Below, piece after piece: positions 63,654-64,000 of a DNA stretch of 64,000 nt; the stretch's first letter is position 1, and every line of letters starts with the position of its first letter. The stretch is from Halalkalibacter alkaliphilus. GTDB taxonomy: Bacteria; Bacillota; Bacilli; Bacillales; Bacillaceae_D. The stretch spans positions 100,415-164,414 of the forward strand of contig NZ_JAKRYL010000011.1 in the NCBI RefSeq assembly GCF_023555415.1, written 5' to 3'. The translations under genes were made by a program, and so were the position numbers. Under the pieces are notes generated by a model, which saw only the letters and a program-made list of their open reading frames with translations, was not told the origin of the DNA and ran no database searches.

Positions 63654-64000
63654 GGTAAATCCCCCTTTTCAAAAAACTGAATATTAATACTATAATACAT
63701 TTTCTATTAGTTTGCATCTGAGGTATTTTGGCTTTCGCGTATGTCCGTCTCTCCTATTTCCATGCGGAGCGTGCCCTGCCTGGCAACGTCCTGGCTCGTC
63801 CTTTCTCTTCTATGGGGATGTTTGGCCATGGTGTTTTTTCTTCGACGTTGCTTACGAAAAAAAGAAGTTCGTCTCACAGGGGGACATGATGTTTTTCAGA
63901 GAAGTATAATCATGTAGTAACCATCGGCCTACTCGAAGAAGATGTTGCTCCTTCGGACCAAAAGCTCTTCTGCGCCTTCAGCATTCTGTTTATGCATATA
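63654..64000. other. gene-free right edge, possible 5S rRNA fragment
   Basis: I find no convincing gene here; a + strand open frame at 63712-63909 lacks a good ribosome binding site and has an odd Trp/Cys/Phe-rich composition. The 16-mer TGCCTGGCAACGTCCT (63777-63792) equals, as recalled, the complement of the 3' end of Bacillus 5S rRNA, and CTCACAGGGGGA (about 63873-63884) resembles another 5S stretch, but they are about 80 bases apart with unrelated sequence between. It could be a disrupted 5S copy on the minus strand or coincidence. Confidence 0.3.

Noticed and set aside
63712..63909. 65-residue + strand frame
   Set aside because: Odd composition, no ribosome binding site, and overlap with a possible rRNA fragment.

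Overview
The window is a low-GC Gram-positive chromosome segment from a spore-forming Bacillaceae member. The evidence is Bacillus-type ribosome binding sites, an H-type small acid-soluble spore protein (sspH), an Sda-like sporulation checkpoint gene, a leucine T-box, a SAM-I riboswitch, and gene order closely following the Bacillus subtilis ytoP-ytzB-ytnP-trmB-ytzH-ytmP-amyX and ytzE-ytzG-ytgP-ytfP blocks and the leuS / ytqAB / ytpAB / metK-pckA / ytmA-ytlACD-ytkD neighbourhood. Several additions relative to B. subtilis suggest an alkaliphilic Bacillus relative (Halalkalibacter/Alkalihalobacillus-like); this is inference from gene content only.

Layout. 0-12 kb: house-cleaning NTPase, M42 peptidase, lactonase, tRNA methyltransferase TrmB, a kinase-like protein, type I pullulanase, PurU, a lone HicB-like protein, a YtlQ-like protein, an lrgAB pair and the 2'-5' RNA ligase-like ThpR. 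12-24 kb: cysteine synthase, a frameshifted pepV dipeptidase, the small regulator ytzE, pseudouridine synthase, two SEDS glycosyltransferases (RodA type and FtsW type), a MurJ-type flippase, an FAD oxidoreductase and sspH. 24-36 kb: a Gln-rich protein, leuS with T-box, an MFS transporter, ytqAB, beta-carbonic anhydrase, ytpAB (sesquarterpenoid and bacilysocin genes), a gamma-carbonic-anhydrase-like protein, a DUF1540 protein, and metK with SAM-I riboswitch. 36-50 kb: pckA, a large di-haem cytochrome c, a GT4 glycosyltransferase, a PAP2 phosphatase, two alpha/beta hydrolases, the ytlACD ABC transporter, the Nudix gene ytkD, an MFS pump and a YwpF-like protein. 50-64 kb: two small genes including sda, patB, an ABC-F ATPase, a decayed dgk next to intact dck, two membrane-anchored Mrr-type nuclease-like proteins, an SDR / QueA-like / VOC operon, a GAF-histidine kinase and response regulator pair, a solitary tyrosine recombinase, a lactonase-family protein and a YitT-type membrane protein.

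The most unusual content is non-coding. A dispersed repeat of 79-85 bp with GCAAT...ATTGC ends and nested inverted repeats occurs eight times at four loci. It is single at 12955 and 21670, and in tandem triplicate at 23614-23990 and 47009-47388. Three of the four loci lie between convergent genes, usually right after a terminator hairpin. Separately there is a 306-bp higher-order direct repeat (19202-19830), a 52-bp tandem array (34063-34449), a pair of long GGGTCAGACCC-type hairpins around the broken dgk-dck region, and a cluster of DnaA-box-like sequences flanking a perfect dyad upstream of sspH. No prophage, insertion sequence with transposase, CRISPR array, tRNA or intact rRNA gene was seen.
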